Source of the DNA: Schlegelella_A sp038225015
Lineage (GTDB): Bacteria; Pseudomonadota; Gammaproteobacteria; Burkholderiales; Burkholderiaceae_C
Reading direction: 5' to 3'
NCBI GenBank assembly: GCA_038225015.1
Contig: JBBRFB010000170.1
Coordinates: 1 to 6,343 of the forward strand
DNA length: 6,343 nucleotides
This document shows positions 1 through 6,343 of the stretch, one piece after another. Under the pieces are notes generated by a model, which searched no databases, had not been told where the DNA came from, and saw only the letters and a list, made by a program, of their open reading frames with translations. Position 1 is the stretch's first letter. Each line of letters starts with the position of its first letter. A program made the translations under genes and the position numbers.

Positions 1-76
1 CGAAGCGCCGCGCCGCGGGTGCAGGCGCGAGCAAGCTCGCCCACCCATTTCCCGCATCCCATTGGAGTCTGCAAGC
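1..76. other. Left-edge segment upstream of sspA
   Basis: No gene can be assigned here. A short inverted repeat, GCGAG (27-31) and CTCGC (36-40) around a CAAG loop, could be the 3'-end hairpin of an upstream gene outside the window, but no U-tract follows. In related betaproteobacteria the genes before sspA are often the cytochrome bc1 genes (petABC). Nothing in these bases resembles the end of cytochrome c1, so that neighbour cannot be confirmed. No promoter for sspA is convincing. Confidence 0.4.
64..67 (+). promoter_or_regulatory. Ribosome binding site of sspA
   Basis: GGAG lies nine bases before the ATG at 77. It overlaps the in-frame TTG at 62-64, which argues against that codon as the start and in favour of the ATG. 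Confidence 0.6.
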
Positions 77-688
77 ATGATGGTGCTCTATTCCGGAACG
101 ACGGACCCGTACTCGCACCGTTGCCGCTTCGTGCTCTTCGAAAAAGGCATGGACTTCGAGATTCGCGACGTCGATCTCTTCGCCAAGCCCGAAGACATCG
201 CCCTGATGAACCCGTACAACGAGGTGCCCATCCTCGTCGAGCGAGACCTCATCCTGTACGAGTCGCACATCATCAACGAGTACATCGACGAGCGCTTCCC
301 GCACCCGCAGCTGATGCCGGGCGACCCGGTGGCGCGTGCGCGCGTGCGCCTCTTCCTCTTCAACTTCGAGAAGGAGCTCTTCGCGCACGTGAACGTGCTC
401 GAAGGCCGCGGCGTCAAGGCGACCGACAAGCAGCTCGAGAAAGCGCGCTCGCAGATCCGAGACCGGCTGACGCAGCTGGCGCCGATCTTCCTGAAGAACA
501 AGTACATGCTAGGCGACGACTTCTCGATGCTCGACGTCGCCATCGCACCGCTTCTCTGGCGCCTCGACTACTACGGCATCGACATGTCGAAGAACGCAGT
601 ACCGCTCCTGAAGTACGCCGAGCGCATTTTCTCGCGCCCGGCCTACATCGAGGCGCTCACGCCCTCTGAAAAGGTGATGCGGAAGTAG
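77..688 (+). CDS. sspA: Stringent starvation protein A, GST-fold RNA polymerase-associated protein
   Basis: SspA is a cytoplasmic glutathione-S-transferase-like protein that, in E. coli, binds RNA polymerase and alters transcription under starvation and acid stress. It is not a working GST. The 203-residue product (E. coli 212) begins MMVLYSGTTDPYSHRCRFVL, the thioredoxin-like N-terminal half. It continues with the GST-type NEVPILVERDLILYESHIINEYIDERFP segment at about residues 48-75. The surface Pro-His-Pro triplet characteristic of SspA is at residues 75-77, and an all-helical C-terminal domain follows. The start at 77 is chosen because GGAG (64-67) lies 9 bases upstream. A second ATG follows directly at 80, and an in-frame TTG at 62 is less likely. 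The gene sits 84 bp before sspB on the same strand, the usual sspAB arrangement. Confidence 0.95.
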   Translation: MMVLYSGTTDPYSHRCRFVLFEKGMDFEIRDVDLFAKPEDIALMNPYNEVPILVERDLILYESHIINEYIDERFPHPQLMPGDPVARARVRLFLFNFEKELFAHVNVLEGRGVKATDKQLEKARSQIRDRLTQLAPIFLKNKYMLGDDFSMLDVAIAPLLWRLDYYGIDMSKNAVPLLKYAERIFSRPAYIEALTPSEKVMRK

Positions 689-704
689 CGGGATGAGGCA
701 GCGA

Positions 705-744
705 CGCTCGCTTCGCCCCCGCCACGCGAGCGCCGGGCCGGCGC
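705..744 (+). repeat. Two consecutive stem-loops in the sspA-sspB spacer
   Basis: CGCTCGC (705-711) pairs perfectly with GCGAGCG (726-732) around a 14-base loop. GCGCCG (730-735) pairs with CGGCGC (739-744) around a 3-base loop. The two hairpins share bases 730-732, so they would be mutually exclusive. No run of T follows, so this is not a standard intrinsic terminator. It could tune sspB expression relative to sspA or be an mRNA processing or stability element. The pairing is seen in the sequence; the role is inference. Confidence 0.4.
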
Positions 745-772
745 CTTTCGGGGCGGTCGTTCGCGCGCTGAC

Positions 773-1339
773 ATGACGGCGCCGATTGCTCCCGCCACGG
801 CCGGCTCGTCGACCCGGCCCTACCTCATCCGCGCCCTCCACGACTGGTGCACCGACAACGGCTTCACGCCGTACATCGCCGTCTTCGTCGACGAGCAGGT
901 TCGTGTGCCGAAGGAGTACGTCAAGAACAACGAGATCGTGCTCAACGTCGGCTTCGAGGCCACCAGCGCGCTCAAGCTCGGCAACGAGGCGATCGAGTTC
1001 AAGGCCCGGTTCGGCGGCACATCGCGCGAGATCGTGGTGCCGATCGATCACGTGATCGCCATCTACGCGCGCGAGAACGGTCAGGGCATGGCGTTCCCGA
1101 TGCCCAGCGACGCCGCCGGGGCCGAGGCGAGCGACTCCGGCAAGGCGTCGGCCCCGACAGCGCCGGCGCTCGCCACGTCTCAACGCGGCCCTCGTTTGGC
1201 CGGTGGTGCCGGGCCCAAGTCGACGGCGTTGACATTGAGCGGGCCCGCCGTGTCGCCCGGCAAGGCGGTCGACGACGGCGCCGAGCCGCCGCCTCCGCCG
1301 TCCGGCCCGAAGCGTCCGTCGCTCAAGCGGGTCAAGTAG
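773..1339 (+). CDS. sspB: ClpXP protease specificity-enhancing factor SspB
   Basis: SspB is the cytoplasmic adaptor that captures ssrA-tagged, stalled-ribosome products (and RseA fragments in E. coli) and delivers them to ClpXP. The 188-residue product has a folded substrate-binding domain at about residues 14-110. It includes STRPYLIRALHDWCTDNGFTPYI, VRVPKEYVKNNEIVLNV and the closing VIAIYARENGQGMAFP, all typical of the family. A Pro/Ala/Ser/Gly-rich, probably disordered tail of about 75 residues follows and ends RPSLKRVK. That end corresponds to the ClpX-binding motif (RPxLRVVK in E. coli), with one substitution in the core. No strong Shine-Dalgarno precedes the ATG at 773, which fits translation dependent on sspA or on the spacer structure. 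The position directly after sspA supports the call. Confidence 0.95.
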   Translation: MTAPIAPATAGSSTRPYLIRALHDWCTDNGFTPYIAVFVDEQVRVPKEYVKNNEIVLNVGFEATSALKLGNEAIEFKARFGGTSREIVVPIDHVIAIYARENGQGMAFPMPSDAAGAEASDSGKASAPTAPALATSQRGPRLAGGAGPKSTALTLSGPAVSPGKAVDDGAEPPPPPSGPKRPSLKRVK

Positions 1340-1343
1340 CGAG

Positions 1344-1360
1344 GCCGCCGCTGCGGCGGC
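1344..1360 (+). terminator. GC-rich hairpin after sspB, possible terminator
   Basis: GCCGCCGC (1344-1351) and GCGGCGGC (1353-1360) form a perfect 8-base inverted repeat around a single T, so a 7-bp all-GC stem with a 3-base loop. It begins five bases after the sspB stop. No U-tract follows (the next bases are GTACAGCCCC), so it may be a weak or Rho-assisted terminator, or a 3'-end stabiliser separating sspAB from the tRNA gene. Confidence 0.45.
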
Positions 1361-1427
1361 GGTACAGCCCCTGCCGGTCGCAGCGAACCGACACGGGCGC
1401 CGAGGGTCGCGTTCGCAATGCGGAACC

Positions 1428-1433
1428 TATACT
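1428..1433 (+). promoter_or_regulatory. -10 element of the tRNA-Thr promoter
   Basis: TATACT matches the sigma-70 -10 consensus at five of six positions and is the most AT-rich spot in this GC-rich gap. It lies 20 bases before the first tRNA base, which would put transcription start near 1440 and leave a short 5' leader for RNase P. The matching -35 region (around 1405-1411, GGTCGCG) is poor, so only the -10 is claimed. Confidence 0.55.
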
Positions 1434-1453
1434 TCTTCTGAGGGCAGCGCGCG

Positions 1454-1529
1454 GCCGGCTTAGCTCAGTTGGTAGAGCACCCGCCTTGTAAGCGGAAGGT
1501 CGTCCGTTCGATTCGGACAGCCGGCACCA
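1454..1529 (+). tRNA. tRNA-Thr (anticodon UGU)
   Basis: A complete cloverleaf can be drawn. The acceptor stem is GCCGGCT (1454-1460) with AGCCGGC (1519-1525). The D stem is GCTC (1463-1466) with GAGC (1475-1478), and its loop holds the GG of the D loop. The anticodon loop is CTTGTAA (1485-1491) with anticodon TGT at 1487-1489. The T stem is GTCCG (1502-1506) with CGGAC (1514-1518) around TTCGATT. The discriminator base is A1526 and CCA is encoded at 1527-1529. It reads ACA (and probably other ACN) threonine codons. The outermost anticodon-stem pair, C1480 with A1496 (positions 27-43), is a mismatch; the other stems are intact. Confidence 0.97.
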
Positions 1530-1574
1530 GATCGCTCCGATGTGCTCGCTCCGCGATGCGATAGGCATTCGACC

Positions 1575-1599
1575 CCGACCGACGCCTTCCCGTCGTCGG
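1575..1599 (+). terminator. Hairpin between tRNA-Thr and the aldolase-like gene
   Basis: CCGAC (1575-1579) pairs with GTCGG (1595-1599), and GACG (1581-1584) pairs with CGTC (1591-1594). Together they make a nine-pair stem with one bulged C and the loop CCTTCC. It is followed by AACCGATCTTT, only weakly T-rich. It could end the tRNA transcript or form part of the leader of the next gene, whose ribosome site starts at 1611. The pairing is visible; termination is not demonstrated. Confidence 0.35.
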
Positions 1600-1610
1600 A
1601 ACCGATCTTT

Positions 1611-1614
1611 GGAG
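1611..1614 (+). promoter_or_regulatory. Ribosome binding site of the aldolase-like gene
   Basis: GGAG lies six bases before ATG 1621. It decides the start against an in-frame ATG at 1540, only 11 bases after the tRNA, which would add 27 residues without family similarity. Confidence 0.7.
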
Positions 1615-1620
1615 ACCGTC

Positions 1621-2541
1621 ATGACCAGTCCGCTGCGCGGTGTCTACGCCCCCGTGCTCACGCCGTTCGACGCGCAACTGCAGCCGGACGCCGGGCGCTT
1701 CATCGCCCATTGCCGCTGGCTCGTCGAGGCCGGTGTCGGGCTGGCGATCTTCGGCACCAACTCGGAGGCGGCTTCGCTGTCGGTCGGTGAGCGGCTGGCG
1801 CTCACGGATCAACTGCTCGACGCCGGCGTTCCCGCAGCCCGCCTTCTGCCAGGCACCGGCGCCTGCTCGATCACCGACGCGGTGACGCTGACGCGGCACG
1901 CGGTGCAGTGCGGTGCGCCCGGTGTCCTGATGCTGCCGCCGTTCTACTTCAAGGGCGTCAGCGACGATGGCGTCTTCGCGTACTACGCCGAGATCATCGA
2001 GCGGGTGGGCAGCGACCGGCTCGGCGTCTACCTCTATCACATCCCCCAGGTGAGCGCGGTGCCCATCACGCTCGCCCTGACCGAGCGGCTGCTCGAGCGC
2101 TACCCGAAGACCGTGCTCGGCGCCAAGGACTCCTCCGGCGACTGGAGCCATTCGAAGGCCCTGATCGACAACTACGCCGCAGGCGGCTTTGCGGTCTTTC
2201 CCGCCAGCGAGTCGCTGCTCTCGAAGGCCCTGGCGATCGGCGGCGCCGGATGCATCAGCGCCACCGTGAACGTGAACCCACACCGCATTCAAGCGTTGTA
2301 CGACGGCTGGAACACGAGCCAGGGGCCGGCACTGCAGGCCCGTGCCGACGTCGTCCGGGCGATCTTCCAGGCGGCGCCGATGATTCCGGCGATGAAGCAC
2401 GTGGTCTCGGCGTTCTCTTCCTGGCCGCAGTGGCGAGCCGTGCGGCCGCCTTTGTGCGCGCTCGACGAGGCCGCTGCAGCGACGATGCTCACCGCCCTGG
2501 GTGAAGCAGCGTTCACGATGCCCGGCTACCCGCGGCGCTAG
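1621..2541 (+). CDS. DapA/NanA-superfamily class I aldolase-like protein (dihydrodipicolinate synthase family)
   Basis: The 306-residue protein is a (beta/alpha)8-barrel of the DHDPS/N-acetylneuraminate lyase superfamily, whose members form a Schiff base between pyruvate (or another 2-oxo acid) and a lysine. Visible signatures are GVYAPVLTPFD at the N-terminus, GTNSEAASLS at residues 45-54 (the GTTGE-type carboxylate loop), Tyr109, the catalytic-type Tyr139 in YLYHIP, and the probable Schiff-base Lys169 in GAKDSSGD. True DHDPS has a second Thr and Gly in the GTTGE loop and an Arg soon after the catalytic Tyr; here these are Asn47, Ser48 and Val144. Lysine synthesis is therefore unlikely, and a different lyase, aldolase or dehydratase on a 2-oxo acid is more probable. 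The substrate is unknown. It lies 38 bp before a glcG-like gene, with which it is probably co-transcribed. Confidence 0.9.
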   Translation: MTSPLRGVYAPVLTPFDAQLQPDAGRFIAHCRWLVEAGVGLAIFGTNSEAASLSVGERLALTDQLLDAGVPAARLLPGTGACSITDAVTLTRHAVQCGAPGVLMLPPFYFKGVSDDGVFAYYAEIIERVGSDRLGVYLYHIPQVSAVPITLALTERLLERYPKTVLGAKDSSGDWSHSKALIDNYAAGGFAVFPASESLLSKALAIGGAGCISATVNVNPHRIQALYDGWNTSQGPALQARADVVRAIFQAAPMIPAMKHVVSAFSSWPQWRAVRPPLCALDEAAAATMLTALGEAAFTMPGYPRR

Positions 2542-2569
2542 GGCGGCCGCCTTCCTTCTCGCGACCACC

Positions 2570-2573
2570 AGGA
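2570..2573 (+). promoter_or_regulatory. Ribosome binding site of the glcG-like gene
   Basis: AGGA lies six bases before the ATG at 2580, inside the 38-bp gap after the aldolase-like gene. This supports the chosen start and independent translation on a shared transcript. Confidence 0.6.
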
Positions 2574-2579
2574 TTCACC

Positions 2580-2987
2580 ATGCAGACCAAGCCCTTTCTC
2601 GGCCTCGACGACGCCTGCCGCATCCTCGCGGCGGCCCGCCAGGAAGCGCTCGCCAATGGCTGGGCCGTGGCCATCGCGGTCGTCGACGACGGCGGCCATC
2701 TGCTCGCGCTCGAGCGTCTCGACGGCTGCGCTCCGATCGGGGCGGCGATTGCTGGCGAAAAGGCGCGCACCGCCGCGCTCGGCCGCCGCGAGTCGCGGGT
2801 CTACGAGGAGATGATCAATGCCGGCCGGCCTGCATTCCTCTCCGCGCCGGTGTTGCAGGGCATGCTCGAAGGCGGCGTTCCCGTGGCTGTCGACGGCCAG
2901 GTCGTGGGCGCGATCGGCGTGTCGGGCGTCAAGCCCGAACAAGACTCGCAGATCGCGCGCGCCGGGGCGGCCGCCGCCCTCGACTGA
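2580..2987 (+). CDS. glcG: GlcG/HbpS family (DUF336) protein
   Basis: The 135-residue protein covers one whole GlcG/HbpS domain and matches the usual length of E. coli GlcG (about 134). Recognisable blocks are WAVAIAVVDDGGHLLALERLDG (about residues 23-44), EKARTAALGRRES, the GRPAF segment, and GGVPVAVDGQVVGAIGVSG near the C-terminus. Family members include GlcG of the glycolate operon, the haem-binding HbpS of Streptomyces, and the C-terminal domain of PduO. The biochemical role of GlcG itself is not settled, and haem binding here is only a family-level possibility. No signal peptide is seen, so it is probably cytoplasmic. No glycolate oxidase genes are nearby; the partner here is the aldolase-like gene upstream. 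The symbol reflects close sequence resemblance, not proven function. Confidence 0.88.
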   Translation: MQTKPFLGLDDACRILAAARQEALANGWAVAIAVVDDGGHLLALERLDGCAPIGAAIAGEKARTAALGRRESRVYEEMINAGRPAFLSAPVLQGMLEGGVPVAVDGQVVGAIGVSGVKPEQDSQIARAGAAAALD

Positions 2988-2998
2988 CGGCTCCGCGA

Positions 2999-3013
2999 CG
3001 CCCGGGCGCCCGG
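2999..3013. terminator. GC palindromes between the convergent genes
   Basis: The 40-bp gap between the glcG-like stop (2987) and the dsbA stop (3028) holds overlapping perfect palindromes: CGCCCGGGCG (2999-3008) and CCGGGCGCCCGG (3002-3013). Their position between convergent genes suits a bidirectional terminator. The possible stems are short and there is no U-tract on either strand, so this is a weak call. Confidence 0.3.
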
Positions 3014-3027
3014 CTGCAGGGCTTCGG

Positions 3028-3657
3028 CTACTTCGACTTGACCTTGGCGATCAACCAGTCGGCCACCTCGAGCGAGCGCTCGGCGCTGCCGGCCTGCGAC
3101 GGCGATGTGAGGTACTGACCCTGGATCGCCAGGTTCGGCACGCCGTCCATCTTGTAGTCGGCATTCAGCTTCTTCGCCCGCGATGCGGCGGTGGCGACCG
3201 AGAACGATTTGAACGTGGCCAGGAACTTCGTTGCATCGCCGCCATTCTTGGCCACGATGGCGGCGATCTCCTCGGGCTTGTCGAGCCGAGCCTTCTCGAC
3301 GTGGACAGCGGTGAAGAGCTTGCGATGCACCGCGTCGACGAGGCCGAGCGACTCGAGCGCGTAGTAGGTGCGCTGGAAGTTCTCGGCGTTGTAGAGAAAG
3401 GGTACCGGCACGCGCCGAAAGACGACGAAGGCCGGCTGCTTCTTGACCCAGCCCTCGAGCGCCGGCTCGAAGGAGAAGCAGTGCGGGCAGGCATACGAGA
3501 AGAACTCCAGCACCTCGACCTTGCCCGGCGACTGCGTCGGCTGCGGCGGGTTGACACGCGTGTAGTCCTTGCCTTCGACCGGCGTGGCTCCCTGGGCCCA
3601 GGCGGCGGGCGCGAGGCCGGTGGCGACGAGGAGCCCGGTCAGTTCACGGCGATTCAT
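3028..3657 (-). CDS. dsbA: Thiol:disulfide interchange protein DsbA
   Basis: DsbA is the periplasmic oxidase that introduces disulfide bonds into exported proteins and is re-oxidised by DsbB. From the ATG at 3657 the product is 209 residues. It has a signal peptide MNRRELTGLLVATGLAPAAWA with probable cleavage after AWA (residue 21), a thioredoxin-fold start (VEVLEFFSYACPHC), the active site Cys-Pro-His-Cys at 57-60, a helical insertion, and the cis-proline Val173-Pro174 in DGVPNLAI. An in-frame ATG at 3669 would add MTSS in front. Neither start has a clear Shine-Dalgarno, and 3657 gives the more typical signal peptide. The N-terminal Arg-Arg is Tat-like. The gene lies downstream of the dciA-like gene on the same strand, with a 110-bp gap. 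Confidence 0.95.
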   Translation of the reverse strand: MNRRELTGLLVATGLAPAAWAQGATPVEGKDYTRVNPPQPTQSPGKVEVLEFFSYACPHCFSFEPALEGWVKKQPAFVVFRRVPVPFLYNAENFQRTYYALESLGLVDAVHRKLFTAVHVEKARLDKPEEIAAIVAKNGGDATKFLATFKSFSVATAASRAKKLNADYKMDGVPNLAIQGQYLTSPSQAGSAERSLEVADWLIAKVKSK

Positions 3658-3703
3658 GCTTGAGGTCATGTCGTTGAAGAATGAAGAGAGAGTCGGCGGC
3701 GGC

Positions 3704-3723
3704 GGCGAAGTTCAAGCTTCGCC
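3704..3723 (-). repeat. Stem-loop between the dciA-like gene and dsbA
   Basis: GGCGAAG (3704-3710) and CTTCGCC (3717-3723) form a perfect 7-bp stem with a 6-base loop. It lies 44 bases after the dciA-like stop and 46 bases before the dsbA start. A run of four CGG triplets (3694-3705) overlaps its edge. On the minus strand the bases after it are GCC repeats, not a U-tract. It could be a partial terminator, a processing site or part of the dsbA leader. I see no clear dsbA promoter in this gap. Confidence 0.4.
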
Positions 3724-3767
3724 TGCCCAGTGTGCCCGCAAAGCGATGGCCGGCACGCCGCGCCCGA

Positions 3768-4085
3768 TCAGCGGCCCTCGACCTTGATGCGGATGGCCCC
3801 GGGCCGGTGCCCGCCGGCGCGCAGCAGCTCGTCGAAGCGCGGGACGAGCTGGCGCAGCTTGGCGGCCACGGCCGCGTTCGCAGCCAGCAGCGACCAGCCC
3901 TCGTCGTCGAGCGGGCCGGGGCGAACGTGGCTGGTCAGCCCGGGGGGCAGGCCGGAGGCGATCGTCGCCAGCATGGCCTTCGATTCGCGCAGCCGCTCGG
4001 TGAGCCGGGCCAGCGGAGCGCTGCTGCGCAGGACCTCACCCATCGGCAGGACGGCGGTGGAGAGGTCGGGTCGGGTGCGGGTCAT
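3768..4085 (-). CDS. dciA: DUF721 family protein, probable replicative helicase loader DciA
   Basis: DciA loads the DnaB replicative helicase in bacteria that lack the phage-derived DnaC or DnaI loaders. The 105-residue product has the DUF721 layout: an N-terminal helical stretch with Leu/Arg repeats (about residues 16-35), a beta segment (SHVRPGPLDDEGWSLLA, with Trp64), the conserved AAKLRQLVP at 74-82, and a final short strand ending IRIKVEGR. The position beside secA supports the call, since DUF721 genes commonly sit next to secA in beta- and gammaproteobacteria; here it is divergent. It is shorter than many homologues (about 150). The start is ATG 4085; a TTG two codons upstream is the only other start codon before a stop at 4125-4127. 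No Shine-Dalgarno is visible. Confidence 0.8.
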   Translation of the reverse strand: MTRTRPDLSTAVLPMGEVLRSSAPLARLTERLRESKAMLATIASGLPPGLTSHVRPGPLDDEGWSLLAANAAVAAKLRQLVPRFDELLRAGGHRPGAIRIKVEGR

Positions 4086-4091
4086 GGCCAA

Positions 4092-4097
4092 AGTGTA
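4092..4097 (-). promoter_or_regulatory. Possible -10 element of dciA
   Basis: Read on the minus strand, these bases are TACACT, a fair sigma-70 -10 match, ending six bases before the ATG at 4085. A partial -35 (CCGACG) lies 17 bases further upstream. If used, transcription would start at or next to the start codon. Confidence 0.35.
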
Positions 4098-4125
4098 GGG
4101 TCGGGCCGGGAGTGCGTCGGCACGC

Positions 4126-4131
4126 TAAAAT
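4126..4131 (+). promoter_or_regulatory. Possible -10 element of secA
   Basis: TAAAAT within CGCTAAAATTCGCGG is the only AT-rich hexamer in the 185-bp divergent region and matches the -10 consensus at five of six positions. A start near 4138 would give a secA leader of about 130 bases. The -35 region around 4103 (GGGCCG) is poor, so an activator or a different architecture is possible. Confidence 0.45.
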
Positions 4132-4141
4132 TCGCGGTCTT

Positions 4142-4172
4142 GCCCGGCCGGGCCGCGCTTGCTTTTGCGGCC
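4142..4172 (+). repeat. Palindrome and hairpin in the secA leader
   Basis: GCCCGGCCGGGC (4142-4153) is a perfect 12-bp palindrome. Directly overlapping it, GGCCGC (4151-4156) pairs with GCGGCC (4167-4172) around a 10-base loop containing TTTT. Both would sit at the start of the secA mRNA leader if the -10 at 4126 is used. A regulatory role is speculation. Confidence 0.35.
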
Positions 4173-4270
4173 CCGACCCGCACTTCCCAGCCTCGGCGCC
4201 TCCGGCAGCGCGCGCGCGCCGCAGTCTCGTTGCCTGTGCGCGGGCCCGGCCACCCCAACTCCGCAATCGC

Positions 4271-6343
<2,073 letters not shown>

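Noticed and set aside
1502..1529. tRNA 3' end as a mobile-element attachment site
   Set aside because: No second copy of the tRNA 3' end occurs in the window; only short fragments such as GGCCGGCAC near 3749 match, and no integrase is present.
1540..1620. Upstream ATG of the aldolase-like gene at 1540
   Set aside because: The added 27 residues lack family similarity, and a good ribosome site at 1611-1614 marks 1621 as the start.
1465..2568. Open frame of 367 codons on the minus strand across the aldolase-like gene
   Set aside because: It runs through the tRNA and opposite a well-supported gene, and its Arg/Gly-rich translation is typical of a GC shadow.
3694..3705. Four CGG triplets as a phase-variable microsatellite
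   Set aside because: Only four units and not within a coding region; such runs are expected by chance at this GC content.
4112..4270. In-frame GTG at 4112 that would extend SecA by 53 residues
   Set aside because: The protein from ATG 4271 already starts exactly like other SecA proteins, and the extension is Arg/Ala/Pro-rich with no similarity.
4140..4270. Possible SecM-like leader peptide before secA
   Set aside because: No frame shows the SecM arrest motif (FxxxxWIxxxxGIRAGP), and the only reading frames start with TTG or GTG without a ribosome site.

Overview
The window is high-GC DNA carrying conserved housekeeping genes. Their content and order point to a betaproteobacterium, most likely of the order Burkholderiales: adjacent sspA-sspB, a DsbA with a CPHC active site, a DUF721/DciA-type gene divergent from secA, and a SecA very close to the proteobacterial type. 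This placement is inferred from gene content and protein style; no database search was possible.

Layout. 77-1339 (+): sspA (GST-fold RNA polymerase-associated protein), then sspB (ClpXP adaptor), with GC-rich stem-loops in the spacer and after the sspB stop. 1454-1529 (+): tRNA-Thr(UGU) with encoded CCA and a -10 element just upstream. 1621-2987 (+): a two-gene unit of a DapA/NanA-superfamily aldolase-like protein and a GlcG/HbpS-type (DUF336) protein, 38 bp apart. 3028-3657 (-): dsbA, convergent with the preceding pair. 3768-4085 (-): a short DUF721 gene, probable dciA (replicative helicase loader). 4271 to the right edge (+): secA, open for all 691 codons in the window and cut off before its C-terminal part.

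Functionally this is a patchwork of core processes: transcription and stress response (SspA), regulated proteolysis (SspB), translation (tRNA-Thr), periplasmic disulfide formation (DsbA), replication (DciA) and protein export (SecA, which also serves the Sec pathway used by many Dsb substrates). The only accessory-looking part is the aldolase-like/GlcG-like pair between the tRNA and dsbA, probably a small metabolic operon of unknown substrate.

I found no CRISPR array, transposase, integrase, prophage, toxin-antitoxin or defence genes, and no clear sign of a new system. The observations worth checking are modest: a DapA-like enzyme lacking a key DHDPS residue, its pairing with GlcG, a possibly leaderless dciA, a Tat-like signal on DsbA, an altered ClpX-binding tail on SspB, and the GC-rich secA leader.
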